DNA of 64,000 nt. Source: Amycolatopsis bartoniae (GTDB lineage Bacteria; Actinomycetota; Actinomycetes; Mycobacteriales; Pseudonocardiaceae). Location: contig NZ_JACHWH010000002.1 in assembly GCF_014191255.1 (NCBI RefSeq), positions 124,001 to 188,000 of the forward strand, written 5' to 3'. Shown piece after piece: positions 40,116 to 50,563 of this stretch. Position 1 is the first letter of the stretch; every line of letters begins with the position of its first letter. Both the position numbers and the translations under genes were made by a program. The notes under the pieces are model-generated. The model ran no database searches and was not told the origin of the DNA. It worked only from the letters and a program-made list of their open reading frames with translations.

Positions 40116-43112
40116 TCAGACGCGCGGCTTCTCGCGCTGCTCGTAGGTCTCGACCACGTCGCCGACCTTGATGTCGCTGTACGACCCGAGCGTGAGACCA
40201 CACTCGTAGCCGTCGCGCACCTCGACGACGTCGTCCTTGAACCGCCGCAGCGAGGACACCGGGAGATTCTCGGCGACCACCACGTCGTCCCGCAGCAGGC
40301 GGGCCCTCGCGTTGCGCCGGATCTCGCCCGAGGTGACCAGGCAGCCGGCGATGGTGCCGATCTTCGAGGACTTGAAGACCTCGCGCACCTCCGCCTTGCC
40401 GAGCTCGACCTCTTCGTACTCCGGCTTGAGCATGCCCTTGAGAGCCTGCTCGATCTCCTCGATCGCCTGGTAGATCACCGTGTAGTACCGGACGTCGACG
40501 CCCTCGCGGTTGGCCCGCTCGGTCGCCTTGCCCTGGGCCCGCACGTTGAACCCGAGGACGATCGCGTCGGACGCCGTCGCCAGGTCGATGTCGGACTCGG
40601 TGACGCCACCGACGCCGCGGTGCACCACGTTGAGCTCGACCTCGTCGCCCACGTCCAGCTGCATCAGGGACGCTTCGAGCGCCTCGACGGTACCCGAGTT
40701 GTCGCCCTTGATGATCAGGTTGAGGCTCGACGTCTCCTTCAGCGCGGAGTCCAGGTCCTCCAGGCTGACCCGCTTGCGCCGTGAAGCGTTGAGCGCGTTG
40801 CGGGTGCGGGCGGACCGGCGCTCGGCGATCTGCCGCGCCACCCTGTCCTCGTCCACCACCAGGAACGTGTCACCGGCGCCGGGCACCGAGGTGAACCCGA
40901 TGACCTGGACCGGCCGCGAAGGCAGCGCCTCCGTGACGTCCTGGTTGTACTCGTCGACCATCCGGCGGACGCGGCCGTACGCGTCACCGGCGACCACCGA
41001 GTCACCGACGCGCAGCGTGCCGCGCTGCACCAGCACCGTGGCGACCGGACCGCGACCGCGGTCCAGGTGTGCCTCGATCGCGACGCCCTGGGCCTCCATG
41101 TCGGGGTTGGCCCGCAGGTCCAGCGTGGCGTCGGCGGTCAGCAGGATCGCCTCCAGCAGCCCCTCGATGTTGATGTTCTCGCGGGCGGAGATGTCGACGA
41201 ACATGGTGTCGCCGCCGTACTCCTCGGCCACGAGCCCGTACTCGGTGAGCTGCTGCCGGATCTTCTGCGGGTTGGCGCCTTCCTTGTCGATCTTGTTGAC
41301 CGCGACCACGATCGGCGCCTTGGCCGCCTGGGCGTGGTTGATCGCCTCCACCGTCTGCGGCATGACGCCGTCGTCGGCGGCGACCACGATCACCGCGATG
41401 TCGGTGGAGTTCGCACCACGGGCACGCATGGCGGTGAACGCCTCGTGACCCGGGGTGTCGATGAAGGTGATGAGCCGCTTGTTGCCCTCGAGCTCCGTCT
41501 CCACCTGGTAGGCACCGATGTGCTGGGTGATGCCACCGGCCTCGCTCTCGCGCACCCGCGTCTTGCGGATGGTGTCGAGCAGGCGGGTCTTACCGTGGTC
41601 GACGTGGCCCATGACGGTGACGACCGGCGGCCGGATCTGCAGGTCCTCCTCGTCACCGGCGTCCTCGCCGTAGGTGATGTCGAAGGACTCGAGCAGCTCG
41701 CGGTCCTCCTCCTCCGGGGAGACGACCTGCACGGTGTAGTTCATCTCCGAGCCGAGCAGCTCGAGGATCTCGTCGGACACCGACTGCGTGGCCGTCACCA
41801 TCTCACCGAGGTGGAACAGCACCTGCACCAGCGAAGCCGGGTTCGCGTCGATCTTCTCCGCGAAGTCGGTCAGCGAGGCACCACGCGGCAGGCGGATGGT
41901 CTCGCCGCTGCCCTTGGGCAGCCGCACACCGCCGACGCTGGGCGCCTGCATGTTGTCCATGTACTCCTGGCGCTTCTGCCGCTTCGACTTGCGGCCCTTG
42001 CGCGAGGGACCACCGGGACGGCCGAAGGCACCGGCCGTGCCGCCGCGGCCACCGCCGCCACGCGGGCCGCCGCCACCGCGGAAGCCGCCGCCACCGGCAG
42101 GGGCGCCGCCGCCACCGGGTCCACCCCGGAAGCCGCCGCCACCGCCACCGCCACCGGGACCGCCGCGGTAACCACCGCCGCCGCCACCACCGGGACCGCC
42201 ACGACCGGCGCCACCGGGACCACCACGGCCCGTACCGGCACCACCACGGCCACCACCGGGACCGCCACGGCCCGCACCGGGACCAGCGGGACGCTGTGTG
42301 CGGCCGGGCATCATGCCCGGGTTCGGACGCGGCGGCATGTTGCCGGGGCTCGGCCGGTTGCCGCCACCGGGACGGGGACCGGCAGCCGGCCGCTCGCCAC
42401 CGGAACGCTCAGCCGGCCGCTCGGCACCACCGGGGCGCGGGCCGCGGTCGTTGCCGCCGCCGGGACGCGGCGCGGCGGGACGCGGCGCGGGCGCGCCGGA
42501 ACCGACACCGAACGGGTTGTTGCCGACCCGCGGGGTGCGCGGACCGGGCTTGGGACCGCCGGGCTTGGGGCCCTGCGGCTTCGGGGGCACGACCGAGCTG
42601 CCGGCACCGCCACCCTGGGCGGGCGCCGGACCGGGCCGCGGGCCCGCCTGCTGCGGACGCGGCTCCGCCTTGGCGGCGGGCACCTCCGGCTGCTGGGGCT
42701 GCTGCTGCGGACGCTGCTGCTGCGGTTGCGGCTGCTGCGGGCGCTGTTGCTGCTGGGACTGCGGCTGCTGCTGCGGCGGCTGCTGCTGCGGCGGCGCGGG
42801 CGGCCGCGGTCCGGGACGAGGACCGGGCACCGCGCTGGGACGCGGGCGGTCCTGGGTGGATTCGGGGGTCCGCTGGGCGGACGGGGCACCGCCGTTGTTC
42901 GACGGCCCCGGTACCGGCTTGCGACCACCGGACTTGCCGGACTTGCCGCCACCGGCGGTGAAGGCGTCACGCAGCCGCCGGGCAACGGGTGCCTCGACGG
43001 TGGATGACGCGGACTTCACGAACTCGCCCTGCTCCTTCAGCTTGGCGAGAACTTCCTTGCTTGTGACACCGAGCTCTTTCGCCAGCTCGTGCACGCGGGC
43101 CTTGCCTGCCAC
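40116..43112 (-). CDS. infB: Translation initiation factor IF-2
   Basis: A 998-residue GTPase bringing fMet-tRNA to the 30S subunit. GTG 43112 is chosen since GAGGAG stands four bases before it; ATG 43124 is the alternative. Residues 1-50 form the IF2N helical domain. About 60-390 is a low-complexity Pro/Gln/Gly/Arg linker rich in GGG and PQQQ runs. The G domain starts near residue 500 with GHVDHGKT (G1), DTPGHEAF (G3) and NKID (G4), followed by domains II-IV. The long linker is typical of actinobacterial IF-2. Confidence 0.96.
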   Translation of the reverse strand: MAGKARVHELAKELGVTSKEVLAKLKEQGEFVKSASSTVEAPVARRLRDAFTAGGGKSGKSGGRKPVPGPSNNGGAPSAQRTPESTQDRPRPSAVPGPRPGPRPPAPPQQQPPQQQPQSQQQQRPQQPQPQQQRPQQQPQQPEVPAAKAEPRPQQAGPRPGPAPAQGGGAGSSVVPPKPQGPKPGGPKPGPRTPRVGNNPFGVGSGAPAPRPAAPRPGGGNDRGPRPGGAERPAERSGGERPAAGPRPGGGNRPSPGNMPPRPNPGMMPGRTQRPAGPGAGRGGPGGGRGGAGTGRGGPGGAGRGGPGGGGGGGYRGGPGGGGGGGGFRGGPGGGGAPAGGGGFRGGGGPRGGGGRGGTAGAFGRPGGPSRKGRKSKRQKRQEYMDNMQAPSVGGVRLPKGSGETIRLPRGASLTDFAEKIDANPASLVQVLFHLGEMVTATQSVSDEILELLGSEMNYTVQVVSPEEEDRELLESFDITYGEDAGDEEDLQIRPPVVTVMGHVDHGKTRLLDTIRKTRVRESEAGGITQHIGAYQVETELEGNKRLITFIDTPGHEAFTAMRARGANSTDIAVIVVAADDGVMPQTVEAINHAQAAKAPIVVAVNKIDKEGANPQKIRQQLTEYGLVAEEYGGDTMFVDISARENINIEGLLEAILLTADATLDLRANPDMEAQGVAIEAHLDRGRGPVATVLVQRGTLRVGDSVVAGDAYGRVRRMVDEYNQDVTEALPSRPVQVIGFTSVPGAGDTFLVVDEDRVARQIAERRSARTRNALNASRRKRVSLEDLDSALKETSSLNLIIKGDNSGTVEALEASLMQLDVGDEVELNVVHRGVGGVTESDIDLATASDAIVLGFNVRAQGKATERANREGVDVRYYTVIYQAIEEIEQALKGMLKPEYEEVELGKAEVREVFKSSKIGTIAGCLVTSGEIRRNARARLLRDDVVVAENLPVSSLRRFKDDVVEVRDGYECGLTLGSYSDIKVGDVVETYEQREKPRV

Positions 43113-43193
43113 TGCTCTCCTCATCTGATGAGGCCAGCCGGCGGTAGGGACCCGCTGACCTCGTCCTATCGTCGCGCGTTCATGGCTTCAGCT

Positions 43194-43592
43194 TCACGGC
43201 TGACTCATGACGGGTCGACCTGCTTCCTTCGTTTCCGTTCGGACGGGGGAAGGTCCCCCGGACCGTTGGCCGGCGTGCCGCTCGAAGTACCGCCGCACGT
43301 CCGTGCCGTCGAGTGTTCCAGAACTTCGTAACGCTCTGGAAAACGCCCGGCGCCGTTCGGCCTTGGCCAGGCAGCCCGGTTCGGGATGCAGCCATGCACC
43401 CCGGCCCGGCAGCCGCCGACGTTCGTCGACGACCACGTGCCCGTCCACCGCGACCACCCGCAGCAGCTCACCGGCCGAAGCCCGCTTCCGGCATCCCACG
43501 CACGTGCGGACCGGTGCCTCCCGGTGTCCGTCGCGCGCGTTCCCCGAACGCGGGCTTCCAACCATGTTCGAGTTTAGCTCCTGGCCTGTCAC
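43194..43592 (-). CDS. ylxR: YlxR-family RNA-binding protein (DUF448)
   Basis: A protein of 132 residues from GTG 43592, which overlaps the nusA stop (GTGA); ATG 43565, with AGGAG 12 bases upstream, would give 123. The family core RTCVGCRKR and GRGAWLHP with CL is intact. YlxR binds RNA or, in E. coli-like hosts, the RNase P RNA, and is part of the conserved nusA-infB operon. Confidence 0.9.
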   Translation of the reverse strand: MTGQELNSNMVGSPRSGNARDGHREAPVRTCVGCRKRASAGELLRVVAVDGHVVVDERRRLPGRGAWLHPEPGCLAKAERRRAFSRALRSSGTLDGTDVRRYFERHAGQRSGGPSPVRTETKEAGRPVMSQP

Positions 43593-44614
43593 TCAGCCGA
43601 ACCGGTTGCCGCGGCGCGCGGTGTGTCCTCCGGCTCACTGCCCGCCGCGTCGCTGCGGATGTCGATGCGCCACCCGGTGAGCCGGGCGGCGAGACGGGCG
43701 TTCTGCCCCTCCTTGCCGATGGCGAGGGACAGCTGGAAGTCCGGCACCACGACGCGGGCCGTCTTCGCGCGCTCGTCCACCACCTGCACGGACACAACCT
43801 TCGCGGGCGACAATGCATTCCCCACGAAGCGAGCCGGATCCTCCGAGTAGTCGATGATGTCGATCTTCTCACCGGCCAGCTCGCTCATCACGTTGCGCAC
43901 CCGCGCGCCGACGGGGCCGATGCACGCGCCCTTCGCGTTGACGCCCGAGACCGTGGAGCGGACCGCGATCTTCGAGCGGTGCCCGGCCTCGCGGGCGACC
44001 GCCGCGATCTCCACCGTGCCGTCGGCGATCTCCGGCACCTCGAGCGCGAACAGCCTGCGCACCAGGTTCGGGTGGGTGCGCGACAGCGTGATCTGCGGAC
44101 CGCGGCTGCCGCGGGACACCCCCACGACGTACGCCTTGAGGCGGCTGCCGTGCTGGTAGGACTCCCCCGGCACCTGCTCGGCGGGCGGCAGCACGCCCTC
44201 GGTGTCGCCGACCTGCACGATCACCATGCCGCGCGCGTTCGCCCGCGCGTCGCGCTGGATCACGCCGGCGACGATCTCGCCCTCCTTCGCGGAGAACTCC
44301 CCGTACGTCTTCTCGTGCTCGGCGTCCCGCAGGCGCTGCAGGATGACCTGGCGCGCGGTGGTGGCGGCGATGCGGCCGAAGCCCTCCGGCGTGTCGTCCC
44401 ACTCCTCGTCCACCTCGCCGCTCTCGTCGAGCGTGTGGGCGAGCACCCGGACGTAGCCGGTCTTGCGGTCGATGTCGATCCGCGCGTGCGGCTGGTGGCC
44501 GTCGGTGTGCTTGTAGGCCGTCAGCAGCGCTGTCTCGATGGCCTCGATCACGGTCTCGAAGGGGATGTCCTTGTCCCGCTCGATCGCGCGCAGTGCGGCG
44601 ATGTCCACGTTCAC
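43589..44614 (-). CDS. nusA: Transcription elongation factor NusA
   Basis: A 341-residue factor modulating pausing, termination and antitermination. N-terminal RNA polymerase-binding domain (1-120), S1 domain ([13 protein letters not shown] start, near 125-195) and two KH domains ([14 protein letters not shown] and [17 protein letters not shown]) are seen. It lacks the C-terminal acidic repeats of enterobacterial NusA, as usual for actinobacteria. GTG 44614 overlaps the rimP stop by four bases. Confidence 0.96.
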   Translation of the reverse strand: MNVDIAALRAIERDKDIPFETVIEAIETALLTAYKHTDGHQPHARIDIDRKTGYVRVLAHTLDESGEVDEEWDDTPEGFGRIAATTARQVILQRLRDAEHEKTYGEFSAKEGEIVAGVIQRDARANARGMVIVQVGDTEGVLPPAEQVPGESYQHGSRLKAYVVGVSRGSRGPQITLSRTHPNLVRRLFALEVPEIADGTVEIAAVAREAGHRSKIAVRSTVSGVNAKGACIGPVGARVRNVMSELAGEKIDIIDYSEDPARFVGNALSPAKVVSVQVVDERAKTARVVVPDFQLSLAIGKEGQNARLAARLTGWRIDIRSDAAGSEPEDTPRAAATGSAE

Positions 44615-45150
44615 TTCGGCTCTCCCTCCGTCCCGGTGCCGTCGACGATCATCCCCGAGGCGTCTTGCTCCAGCAGTTTCAGGTCCTCCGTCGGCGGTTG
44701 CTTGAACTCGATCTCGATGACCGCCTTCGCCACGTCGGCGTAGCGCACGTCGCGGATCGCGCCGTCGACGAGGACGCGCGCCGACTCCGGCCCGGCGTGG
44801 CCGACGCGGCCGACGAAGCCGGCGCCCTCGTGCGGGGTGATCCGCACCAGCCGGTACTTCGCGCGCCGCCAGTGCCGCTGCGCGGTGAGCGGGCGCTCGA
44901 CCCCGGGCGAGGTGACTTCGAGGGTGTAGGCGCCCGCGATGAGGTGGTCGTGCTGGTCGAGCACGGCGGACACGGCGCGGCTGACCTCGGCCACCTCGTC
45001 GAGTCCCACGCCGTCGTCCGCGTCGACGACGACCTTCACCAGCTTGCGGCGCCCGGCCTGCTGGACGTCGAGCGCGTCGAGGTCGAAACCAGCGCCGGCC
45101 ACCGCGTCCGCCACGATCGGCTCGAGTCTGCCGGCGAGTTCTCCTGGCAC
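44611..45150 (-). CDS. rimP: Ribosome maturation factor RimP
   Basis: A 179-residue 30S assembly factor, first gene of the nusA-infB operon. The [14 protein letters not shown] motif typical of RimP is present in the N-terminal domain, followed by the Sm-like C-terminal domain. Start is GTG 45150. The 106 bases up to the divergent lipoprotein gene should hold the operon promoter; I could not assign boxes. Confidence 0.94.
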   Translation of the reverse strand: MPGELAGRLEPIVADAVAGAGFDLDALDVQQAGRRKLVKVVVDADDGVGLDEVAEVSRAVSAVLDQHDHLIAGAYTLEVTSPGVERPLTAQRHWRRAKYRLVRITPHEGAGFVGRVGHAGPESARVLVDGAIRDVRYADVAKAVIEIEFKQPPTEDLKLLEQDASGMIVDGTGTEGEPK

Positions 45151-45256
45151 CTTGGCGCTCTCTCTCCTGTTTGGTCTCTGTTGGTGAGGGACCAGCTTAA
45201 CCGGTTGGCCCCCGTAGCCGCCCGTGGTTGCCGCCCTCCTGGCAGGATGGCGCGAC

Positions 45257-46180
45257 GTGAGTCCCCGTTCCCGTCGTGACGTCCTGCGGCTGAGCGCGCT
45301 GGCGGCACTCGCCGTCCCGCTCGCCGCCTGCAGAACCGGCTACTCCGACGAGCCCGATCCGCTGGCCCTGCTCGCGGAACAGGCCACGGCGGACGCCGCG
45401 GCGGCGAACGCGCTGGCGGCCGGATCGTCCACTGAGGCCGGTGTGGCCCGGGAGGTGGCGGCCACCCGTAGTGCGCAGGCGCAGGCCCTGCAGGCGGAGG
45501 TGGACCGGCTCAACCGGCCGAAGTCGGCCGTGCGCGTGGTGACACCGGGCGGCAGCGGGCTCGCGGCGCTGAAGGAGCGGCTCGCCACGGCGCGTGAGCA
45601 GGCGGAGGCGCTGGTGCCGGTGCTGGAGGGGTACCGGGCGGGGCTGGTGGCGGCGGTGGCCGCGGGGTGCGCGGGGGCGCAGCAGCTCGACGACCGGCTC
45701 GGGCCGGGCAAGGACCCGGGCACGGTGCAGGCGGTGGCCTCGATCCCGGACGAGGCGGTGGCGCCGTTGCAGAAGGCACTGGACGCCGAGCACGCGGCGG
45801 TGTGGGTGTACGGGCTGGTGAGCGCGTTCCTGCCGGCGAACTACGACGCGGGGGCGAGCGAGGGGGCGCACGAGCACCAGGACCGCCGCGACGCGTGCGT
45901 GCGGATGCTGGACGCGGCGGGCGTCACGCCGGACGGGCCCGAGCCCGCGTACATCACGCCGAAGCCGGTCACGGACGCGACGTCGGCGAAGAGCGTGGTG
46001 GCGACGGCGGAGACCGACTGCGCGGCGGCGTGGGCGGGCGTGCTGGAGCAGACCGCCGACCAGGGCCTGCGGGCGGTCGCGCTGACGGCGCTGCTGGGCT
46101 CCGCACGGCGGGGCACCCGGTGGCGGCAGGCCGCCGGGGAGACGCCCGCGGCGCTGCCGTTGATCGGCGTGAGCGCGTAG
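45257..46180 (+). CDS. Ferritin-like (DUF4439) Tat lipoprotein
   Basis: A 307-residue exported protein. The N-terminus SPRSRRDVLRLSALAALAVPLAAC has a twin-arginine motif and a lipobox (LAAC; quoted in part: SRRDVLRLSALAALA), so it should be lipid-anchored outside the membrane. Residues 160-300 form a four-helix ferritin-like DUF4439 domain with DAEHAAVWVYG and HEHQDRRDA providing the His/Glu ligands. GTG 45257 is chosen because it places RR at residues 6-7. Role unknown; redox or metal binding is likely from the fold. Confidence 0.85.
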   Translation: MSPRSRRDVLRLSALAALAVPLAACRTGYSDEPDPLALLAEQATADAAAANALAAGSSTEAGVAREVAATRSAQAQALQAEVDRLNRPKSAVRVVTPGGSGLAALKERLATAREQAEALVPVLEGYRAGLVAAVAAGCAGAQQLDDRLGPGKDPGTVQAVASIPDEAVAPLQKALDAEHAAVWVYGLVSAFLPANYDAGASEGAHEHQDRRDACVRMLDAAGVTPDGPEPAYITPKPVTDATSAKSVVATAETDCAAAWAGVLEQTADQGLRAVALTALLGSARRGTRWRQAAGETPAALPLIGVSA

Positions 46181-46220
46181 GTCACGCGGGGCGCGGTCGG
46201 TCCACTGTCGACAGCCGGCG

Positions 46221-46847
46221 CTAGCCCAGCCTTGAGGACAGACCCAGCGCCTCGCCGTTGACGCGACCGAGGGTGGCGGCGTCGGTGCGCCCGTCGAAGA
46301 AGGCGGACAGGACGATCGTCACCTGCGTTCCGGTGACCCGGGAGGCGTACTCGCCGTCCGCGAGCTTCGGCGCGCCCGCGACCTTCGCGGTGCCGTCGCG
46401 GACGAGGTCGTTGACGTTGCCGGTGCCGTCGCGGTCGGCCAGCGCCTTGAGCTGCTGCGCCTGCGCCTGGTCCGGCATGGTCACGAGGGCGACGGACACC
46501 AGCACGTTCCCGCCGTTCGCGGTGGTGGTGAACAGCGCCCGCGAGAGCCGGAGGCACGGGTGCTCGCCGAACCAGCGCTTGACGTCGTCGGTGGACTTGG
46601 CGGCGCAGTCGGTGGACGCGACCGGCCCCTCGGTGGCGGTGAAGGTGTACTGCTGGGCAGGGGCCTGCGCGGCGGGGTCGGGCGAGGAGCCGCGCTGGAT
46701 GAGCCACCACACGAGCCCGGCCACGACGGCCACCACCACGAGGCCCGCACCCTTGAGCAGCCGGCCACCACCGCGCCGGGGCTGGGCCGGGACGCGGGGC
46801 AACGGCGCTGTGTCACCGCGGTGCGGCGGGTATTGCGGAGCGACCAC
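46221..46847 (-). CDS. Single-pass membrane protein with extracytoplasmic domain
   Basis: A 208-residue protein. A Pro-rich cytoplasmic N-terminus (PQYPPHRGDTAPLPRVPAQP) is followed by one helix (AGLVVVAVVAGLVWWLI near 40-56) and an outer domain of about 150 residues with two cysteines (DCAAKS, EHPCLRLS). The pattern is common in actinobacterial secreted sensors or lipoprotein-like proteins, but I do not recognise a family. GTG 46847 is the most likely start; the longer frame is a shadow of the neighbouring pseudogene. Confidence 0.75.
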   Translation of the reverse strand: MVAPQYPPHRGDTAPLPRVPAQPRRGGGRLLKGAGLVVVAVVAGLVWWLIQRGSSPDPAAQAPAQQYTFTATEGPVASTDCAAKSTDDVKRWFGEHPCLRLSRALFTTTANGGNVLVSVALVTMPDQAQAQQLKALADRDGTGNVNDLVRDGTAKVAGAPKLADGEYASRVTGTQVTIVLSAFFDGRTDAATLGRVNGEALGLSSRLG

Positions 46848-46870
46848 GAGTGGACACCGTATCGGAAGGT

Positions 46871-47288
46871 TCACTCGACCGTGTGAGGAAGGCGCAACCC
46901 GTCGAGCGTCAGGTCCAGGTTGCGCAGCCACTGCCCGTGAGGCGTCGCGAGGCCGAGCGTGTGATCGCCGGGCAGGACGGCGGCGAGTTTCCGCAGCCCG
47001 GTGCGGATGCGGGCGAGCGGCACGTCGAGGTCCAGCCCGGTCCCGCCGAGGGCCTCGTTCACGCCGCAGCTGGCGCACGTAGTCGCGGGCGAACCCGGCG
47101 AAACCCCGCCACGGGTCGGGATCTTCGAGAGCTTGCTCGGCACGCACGGCAATCTCGTCGAGCACGTCGGCGAGCACGGCCCGCAGAGGACAGGCGCCGG
47201 TAGAACGTCCCGATGCCCACCCCGGCCCGGCGCGCGATCTCGTGCGCCGTGACGTCGCCCCCCACTTCCGCGAGAACGTCGCCGCGCT
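46871..47288 (-). pseudogene. Frameshifted TetR-family regulator remnant
   Basis: Read in three frames on the minus strand, a TetR protein emerges. The helix-turn-helix is VTAHEIARRAGVGIGTFYRR (47260-47200). Then, after a shift, VLADVLDEIAVRAEQALEDP and GFAGFARDYVRQL (47175-47063). After a second shift LDVPLARIRTGLRKLAAVLP and WLRNLDLTLDGLRLPHTVE run to a stop at 46871. The part between is shorter than in intact TetR proteins, so it is not just a sequencing slip. Confidence 0.65.
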
Positions 47289-47382
47289 CTACCGGGCTTT
47301 CGCCGCGGGCGAGCCGGTTCCCGGCTTCGCCGACGAGGTCCGGCTGCACCGGCTGCTCGACGCTGCTACCGCACAGCTTTGA
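47251..47382 (+). pseudogene. C-terminal fragment of a Gfo/Idh/MocA oxidoreductase
   Basis: A 43-codon stretch ending in TGA reads DVAPHFRENVAALYRAFA, then GEPVPGFADEVRLHRLLDAA, the usual C-terminal helix of Gfo/Idh/MocA sugar dehydrogenases. No upstream part exists; to its left the strand holds the inverted TetR remnant. Its end overlaps the aminotransferase tail by 17 bases. Likely a recombination relic. Confidence 0.5.
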
Positions 47383-48382
47383 GCACCAGCTCCACGTCCT
47401 CGCGCGTGTTGTACAGCGCGAACCCCACCCGGGCCTTGCCCGCGCGGGCGCTCGCCACGACGCCCGCCGCCCGGAGCCGGTCCGCGTCACCGTCGAACGC
47501 GACGATCGGGCTGTCCCCCGCGGGCAGCCCGAGCCCGGCACGCAGGGCATCGGCGAGCCCGACGCAGTGCGCTCGCACCGCCGTCAGGTCCAGCGACGCC
47601 AGGTACGGCAGCGCGACCGCCGCCCCGACCTGTGCCAGCCACACCGGGGACAGGTCGTAGCGCCGCGCGTCCGCGGCGAGCCGCAGCGGCAACCCGTACA
47701 GCGACTGCCACGGGTCCTCCCCCGCGTACCAGCCGGCGTTCACCGGCACGCCCCGCTCCAGCGCCCGCGGGTGTACCGCCAGCCACGCCGAGCCGCGCGG
47801 GGACAGCAGCCACTTGTACCCGGCCGCGGCTACCCAGTCGGCCCAGTCCAGTCGCAACGGCTGCCACCCCAGTGCCTGCGTGGCGTCGAGCGCGACCGGC
47901 ACGCCGGCGGCTTCGCTCGCCGCTCGCAGGGCGTCCAGGTCCACGTTCGCGCCGTCCGCCGACTGGGTGACGCTGACCGACACCAGGTCGTGCCCCGCCA
48001 CGCGGTCCGGCAGCTCGGCGAGCGGGACCTCGGTGACCGTGACGCCGGGGCGCGCGGCGAACGGGAACGAGACGCTGGTGAAGTCGCCCTCGGCGGTGAG
48101 CACCTTCGCGCCGTCCGGCAACCCGGCCGCGACCGCACCCAGCAGCTGCGACACCGACGCCCCGACCGCCACCCGGTCCGCGGGCACGCCCACCAGGTCC
48201 GCGAAGCCCTGCCGCGAGCGTGCCACCGACTCCTCGAAGTCCGCGGGCACGTCGAGGCCGCGCCGCCAGCGGTCCACTGTCGTGGCGACGGCGTCGGCGA
48301 CCTGTGCGGGCGGAACGGAGATGCTGGGGGTGTTGAGGTAGCCGTCGGGAACGTCGAACCGGGCGTCGAAGGCTGTGCGCAT
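47366..48382 (-). CDS. Class V PLP-dependent aminotransferase
   Basis: A 338-residue fold-type I PLP enzyme resembling NifS/CsdA, kynureninase or isopenicillin N epimerase-like proteins. The cofactor aspartate lies in VALDATQALGW, and the Schiff-base lysine in AAGYKWLLSPRG (near residue 190). No cysteine-desulfurase active-site loop is visible, so an aminotransferase or lyase role is more likely. ATG 48382 is preceded by GGTGAG. The substrate is unknown. Confidence 0.87.
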   Translation of the reverse strand: MRTAFDARFDVPDGYLNTPSISVPPAQVADAVATTVDRWRRGLDVPADFEESVARSRQGFADLVGVPADRVAVGASVSQLLGAVAAGLPDGAKVLTAEGDFTSVSFPFAARPGVTVTEVPLAELPDRVAGHDLVSVSVTQSADGANVDLDALRAASEAAGVPVALDATQALGWQPLRLDWADWVAAAGYKWLLSPRGSAWLAVHPRALERGVPVNAGWYAGEDPWQSLYGLPLRLAADARRYDLSPVWLAQVGAAVALPYLASLDLTAVRAHCVGLADALRAGLGLPAGDSPIVAFDGDADRLRAAGVVASARAGKARVGFALYNTREDVELVLKAVR

Positions 48383-48489
48383 GATCTCACCGTGCCCCAA
48401 CTTCGCGAGCGAATCACGCGATTTCGGCGCATGGTGGTGGAGTGCGTCTTCTCAGCCGACTCACAGCCGGGCGATGGCCGGCGCTCAGG

Positions 48490-49254
48490 ATGAGCCCCCA
48501 GACTGGCGGGGTGCCCGAGGACACGAAGGCCCGGCGGCCGCACTGGACCACCCGTGCCGCCGTGCTGCTGCCGAGCCCCACCGCGACCCCGTTCACGTTC
48601 TGGTACCTCGCCGTCCTGCTCGCGACCACGATCCTGCAGCGGGTGGTCGGCGAGTCGGTGTCGGCGAAGCTGCTCGCCGGCGCCAGCACGGACGCGCACA
48701 ACCTGTGGCACCGGCCGGTGGCGAGCCTGGTCAGCAGCGCGTTGTGGATCGAGAACTCGGGCTGGCTGGTCTACGTGCTGATCTTCGCCCTCGCGGTGGC
48801 GCCGCTGGAGCGGCGGGTGGGGCCGGGCTGGACGTTCGGTGTCTTCGCGAGCGGGCACGTGCTCGCGACGCTGGCCACCGAGCTGCCGGTGATGGTCGCG
48901 CTGCGGCACGGCTGGCTGCCCGCGGAGGACGCGCACTGGCTCGACATCGGGGTGAGCTACGGCTTCTTCGCGACGGCCGGGGCGATGGTGCCGGTGCTGG
49001 AGAAACGGCTGCGGCTGCCCGCGGTCGTGCTGCTGGAGCTGGTCATCGGCGTGATCTACCTGTTCGACCAGCCCGGTTCGCTGCTGTCGGTGGTCACCGT
49101 GGCCGGGCACGCGATCGCGGCGCACATCGGGATGCTGGCCTGGCTGCCGTGGCTGCGGCGGCGCGGCCTGGTGGGCACGCTGCGGCTGCCGCGGCGGGTG
49201 AAGAGTGATCCAGTTCGCCCGGACGCTCCCTTGGCGGACTCGATCTCGCAGTGA
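48490..49254 (+). CDS. Rhomboid-like multi-pass membrane protein
   Basis: About 254 residues and six hydrophobic helices. GVSYGFF (helix 4) is at the place of the rhomboid GxSG serine motif, and a histidine occurs in AGHAIAAHIG, so protease activity is possible but not certain since the serine motif is GVSYG. The N-terminal 40 residues are cytoplasmic. ATG 48490 is chosen; GTG 48511 and ATG 48442 are alternatives. It is coupled to the following phosphatase gene by a four-base overlap. Confidence 0.78.
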   Translation: MSPQTGGVPEDTKARRPHWTTRAAVLLPSPTATPFTFWYLAVLLATTILQRVVGESVSAKLLAGASTDAHNLWHRPVASLVSSALWIENSGWLVYVLIFALAVAPLERRVGPGWTFGVFASGHVLATLATELPVMVALRHGWLPAEDAHWLDIGVSYGFFATAGAMVPVLEKRLRLPAVVLLELVIGVIYLFDQPGSLLSVVTVAGHAIAAHIGMLAWLPWLRRRGLVGTLRLPRRVKSDPVRPDAPLADSISQ

Positions 49255-50039
49255 ACGATGGGGGCATGCCATGGCTCGGACTCGAAGGGGCGGCGAACGC
49301 CCGTGACGTGGGTGGACTTCCGGCCTCCGACGGGCGGGTGACCGCGGAGCGCACGCTGCTGCGCTCGGACAACCTGCAGGGGCTCACGCCCGCGGACGTC
49401 AAGCTGCTCGTGGACGACTACGACCTGCGGACGGTGGTCGACCTGCGCAGTACGCACGAGGTCGAGTCCGAGGGGCCGGGCCCGCTGCGGGCGGTCGAGC
49501 GGGTGCGGCACGTGCACCTGTCCGTGCTGCCCGAGCGCGGCGAAGCGACGGACGCGGCGGCGGACGCGCTGTTCACGCGGCGGGAGAAGGCGCTGGCGCG
49601 GTACCCGGACGACCCGATGTGCGCGCTGTACCTGGGTTACCTGGAGGACAGGCCGGAGAGCGTGGTCGGGGCGCTGCGGACGATCGCGGAGTCGCCGGGC
49701 GCGGCGCTCGTGCACTGCGCGGCGGGCAAGGACCGCACCGGCGTGGTGGTGGCGTTGTCGCTGACGGTGGCCGGCGTCGAGCGGGAAGCCGTGGTGGCGG
49801 ACTACGCGGCGAGCGGGACGCGGATCGAGGGCATCATGGCCCGGCTGCGTGCTTCCCCGACGTACGCGCCGGACCTGGAGGAACGCGACGACGACGACCG
49901 GCACCGCCCGCGCGCGGCGACGATGGAAGCCTTCCTGACGCAGGTGGACGAGCGCTACCGCGGCGCCCTCACGTGGCTGGCGAAGAACGGCTTCGACGAC
50001 ACCGACGCCCAGCGGCTGCGGGAGAAGCTGCTGGCTTAG
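49251..50039 (+). CDS. Tyrosine-protein phosphatase (Y_phosphatase3)
   Basis: A 262-residue phosphatase with the CX5R loop HCAAGKDRTG near residue 155 and an N-terminal NARDVGG with LLRSDNL, the layout of PtpB/Y_phosphatase3 enzymes acting on phosphotyrosine or phosphoinositides. No signal peptide; cytoplasmic. GTG 49251 overlaps the previous stop (GTGA); ATG 49266 is the alternative. It is convergent with the PPOX-cysNC operon. Confidence 0.9.
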   Translation: MNDGGMPWLGLEGAANARDVGGLPASDGRVTAERTLLRSDNLQGLTPADVKLLVDDYDLRTVVDLRSTHEVESEGPGPLRAVERVRHVHLSVLPERGEATDAAADALFTRREKALARYPDDPMCALYLGYLEDRPESVVGALRTIAESPGAALVHCAAGKDRTGVVVALSLTVAGVEREAVVADYAASGTRIEGIMARLRASPTYAPDLEERDDDDRHRPRAATMEAFLTQVDERYRGALTWLAKNGFDDTDAQRLREKLLA

Positions 50040-50058
50040 GGAGTGTTCCGGTGGACCG

Positions 50059-50562
50059 CTAGTCCTTCAGGAACTCCGCCGTGGTGCCGCCGAGGGGCAT
50101 CGGGTCCAGGCCCAGCTTCCGGTGGTCCCACGTGCGCGTCCGCAGCGGGTCGACGCGCACGACCACCCGCTTGTTCATCATCATCTCCACCAGCGGCTTC
50201 GCCTCGTCGGTGTACGGCCCGTGGTAGCGCTCCCACACGCTGACGCCCACGCGCCAGATGTCGTCGGCGTCGTCGCTGATCACCGCGCGGCCCTCGATCG
50301 ACACGCCGCGCAGCTGGTCGTACGTGTGCCCGGCCTCGACGAGCACCGTGATCCGGTCGTCGCGGCGGAGGTTGACCACCTTCTGCGACTTGGCCTTGGT
50401 CTCGAACCAGATCTTCCCGTCCACCACCGCGTACCACATGGCGACCAGGTGGGGCGTGCCCGTGGGGCCGAGCGTCGCCATCGTCGCGGTGCGGCCGCGC
50501 GCGACGAACTCCTCGGCCTCCTCGTCGGTCATGCGGATCTGCGCACGCTGGTTGACGCCCAT
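50059..50562 (-). CDS. PPOX-class split-barrel protein in the cysD-cysNC operon
   Basis: A 167-residue flavin- or F420-binding split barrel (TATMATLGPTGTPHLVAMWY, VVNLRRDDRITVLVEAGHTYDQLRG). It begins one base after the cysNC stop, so cysD-cysNC-PPOX form one transcript. Related proteins reduce small ketones or enones with F420H2. Co-transcription with sulfate activation genes hints at the same substrate pathway as the divergent sulfotransferase operon; this is inference. Confidence 0.85.
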   Translation of the reverse strand: MGVNQRAQIRMTDEEAEEFVARGRTATMATLGPTGTPHLVAMWYAVVDGKIWFETKAKSQKVVNLRRDDRITVLVEAGHTYDQLRGVSIEGRAVISDDADDIWRVGVSVWERYHGPYTDEAKPLVEMMMNKRVVVRVDPLRTRTWDHRKLGLDPMPLGGTTAEFLKD

Positions 50563-50563
50563 G

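Noticed and set aside
42020..42320. Short tandem GC-rich repeats resembling a microsatellite
   Set aside because: They are codon repeats for the glycine-rich IF-2 linker.
41067..43007. 646-codon frame and Thr/Ala repeats opposite infB
   Set aside because: Repeats come from the Gly/Pro/Gln low-complexity linker of IF-2; not a repeat protein and not a CRISPR-like array.
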